DNA of 64,000 nt from assembly GCF_046630445.1 (NCBI RefSeq), contig NC_092337.1, positions 356,740,001 through 356,804,000 of the forward strand, in the 5' to 3' direction. Within the stretch, counting starts at the first letter, position 1. Every line of letters starts with the position of its first letter. The notes below the pieces were generated by a model. That model was not told the DNA's origin. It ran no database searches and saw nothing but the letters and a program-made list of their open reading frames with translations. Shown here piece by piece: positions 63,801 to 64,000 of this stretch. This stretch comes from Rutidosis leptorrhynchoides (lineage: Eukaryota; Streptophyta; Magnoliopsida; Asterales; Asteraceae). Made by a program: the position numbers and the translations under genes.

Positions 63801-63801
63801 G
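62437..63801 (-). mobile_element. LTR G fragment, right part
   Basis: Continues LTR G after E. On the minus strand 63800-63280 matches 47200-47760 of solo LTR D (blocks ACTAGTGTTTATCAT, TGCGTCTACGTACTTT, TTGAATCACAATATTGATAC). It stops in an AAT run (63750-63801); the LTR start expected beyond is absent. Confidence 0.75.
63750..63801. repeat. (AAT)n microsatellite at the LTR G break
   Basis: The LTR homology ends here and unrelated, less AT-rich sequence begins. Confidence 0.9.
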
Positions 63802-63957
63802 GAGGCTGTTTCTTTGCTAAAGCGGGTTCAGAAGATTTCGATGGCGCAAGATATTGGTGCCGGTGCTGCTGCTCATATTTTTACTAGGATAGGTTTTGCT
63901 ATTGCTAGAGGTGTGGGGGCCCAGATTGTCTCTAGGCTTCCCACTAATTTTTTGTAA
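63799..63957 (+). other. Short open frame, possible TE RNase H end or host exon
   Basis: An open frame runs out of the AAT repeat: KEAVSLLKRVQKISMAQDIG, then AGAAAHIFTRIGFAIARGVG and AQIVSRLPTNFL-stop. Base composition is clearly less AT-rich than the neighbours. The AAAH...R.GFAI...LP..F pattern recalls the C-terminal RNase H tail of plant non-LTR elements, but weakly. A GTAAGT splice-donor-like sequence overlaps the stop, so it could instead be an exon. Start unknown. Confidence 0.3.
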
Positions 63958-64000
63958 GTTTTAAAACTTTTAAGTTAATATAATTTCCATTTCCATAATA

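Overview
This is a plant nuclear, repeat-dominated window, almost certainly from a dicot. The repeat vocabulary (large TGTGACGACCCGG-type LTRs and a TGTAGTGACCCGAAC-type LTR) looks to me like Asteraceae, but that is recollection, not a search. I see one convincing host gene: a small hydroxyproline-rich secreted protein on the minus strand at 41752-42246. Nearly everything else is nested transposable elements and AT or ATT microsatellites.

Layout. 1-2552: part of a minus-strand LTR (C). 2553-26486: a minus-strand, large-LTR, largely non-coding retrotransposon (B). Its 3' LTR is split by a complete plus-strand relative (A, 5874-17849, TSD TATTA) and truncated by C. 26487-27212: nothing recognised. 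27213-40860: a diverged long inverted-repeat element (H). Its left arm holds an intact Ty3/gypsy chromovirus-type retrotransposon (T, 27300-36254, TSD GTCCT), and its interior holds an LTR fragment (F). 40993-41362: a small TIR element with a TTA duplication. 41752-42246: the host gene. 42768-44318: a non-autonomous MULE-like element with a 9-bp TSD. About 45040-50710: a minus-strand LINE remnant interrupted by a solo LTR (D). 50730-63801: a minus-strand LTR fragment (G) split by a complete plus-strand large-LTR element (E, 51353-62436, TSD CTAGG). 63799-63957: a short open frame of uncertain nature.

A, B and E form one family. LTRs are 3.6-3.9 kb, the primer-binding site matches initiator tRNA-Met, and the internal region is 3.8-4.5 kb with no gag-pol. 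They keep remnants of two small conserved ORFs; B still has a 144-codon version of the first. This is the architecture of LARD or TR-GAG type non-autonomous elements, which need enzymes from another element. T encodes a full gag-protease-RT-RNase H-integrase polyprotein, but nothing shows that it serves A, B or E.

Most interesting signals: (1) seven tandem stem-loops in each T LTR with an invariant 10-nt loop and co-varying stems; (2) an internal copy of the 3' PPT-adjacent 15-mer in A, B and E; (3) tRNA-like A-box/B-box modules followed by ATT microsatellites inside the big LTRs; (4) a conserved inverted 11-mer bounding the hypervariable core of every big LTR; (5) the conserved small ORFs of the non-autonomous family.
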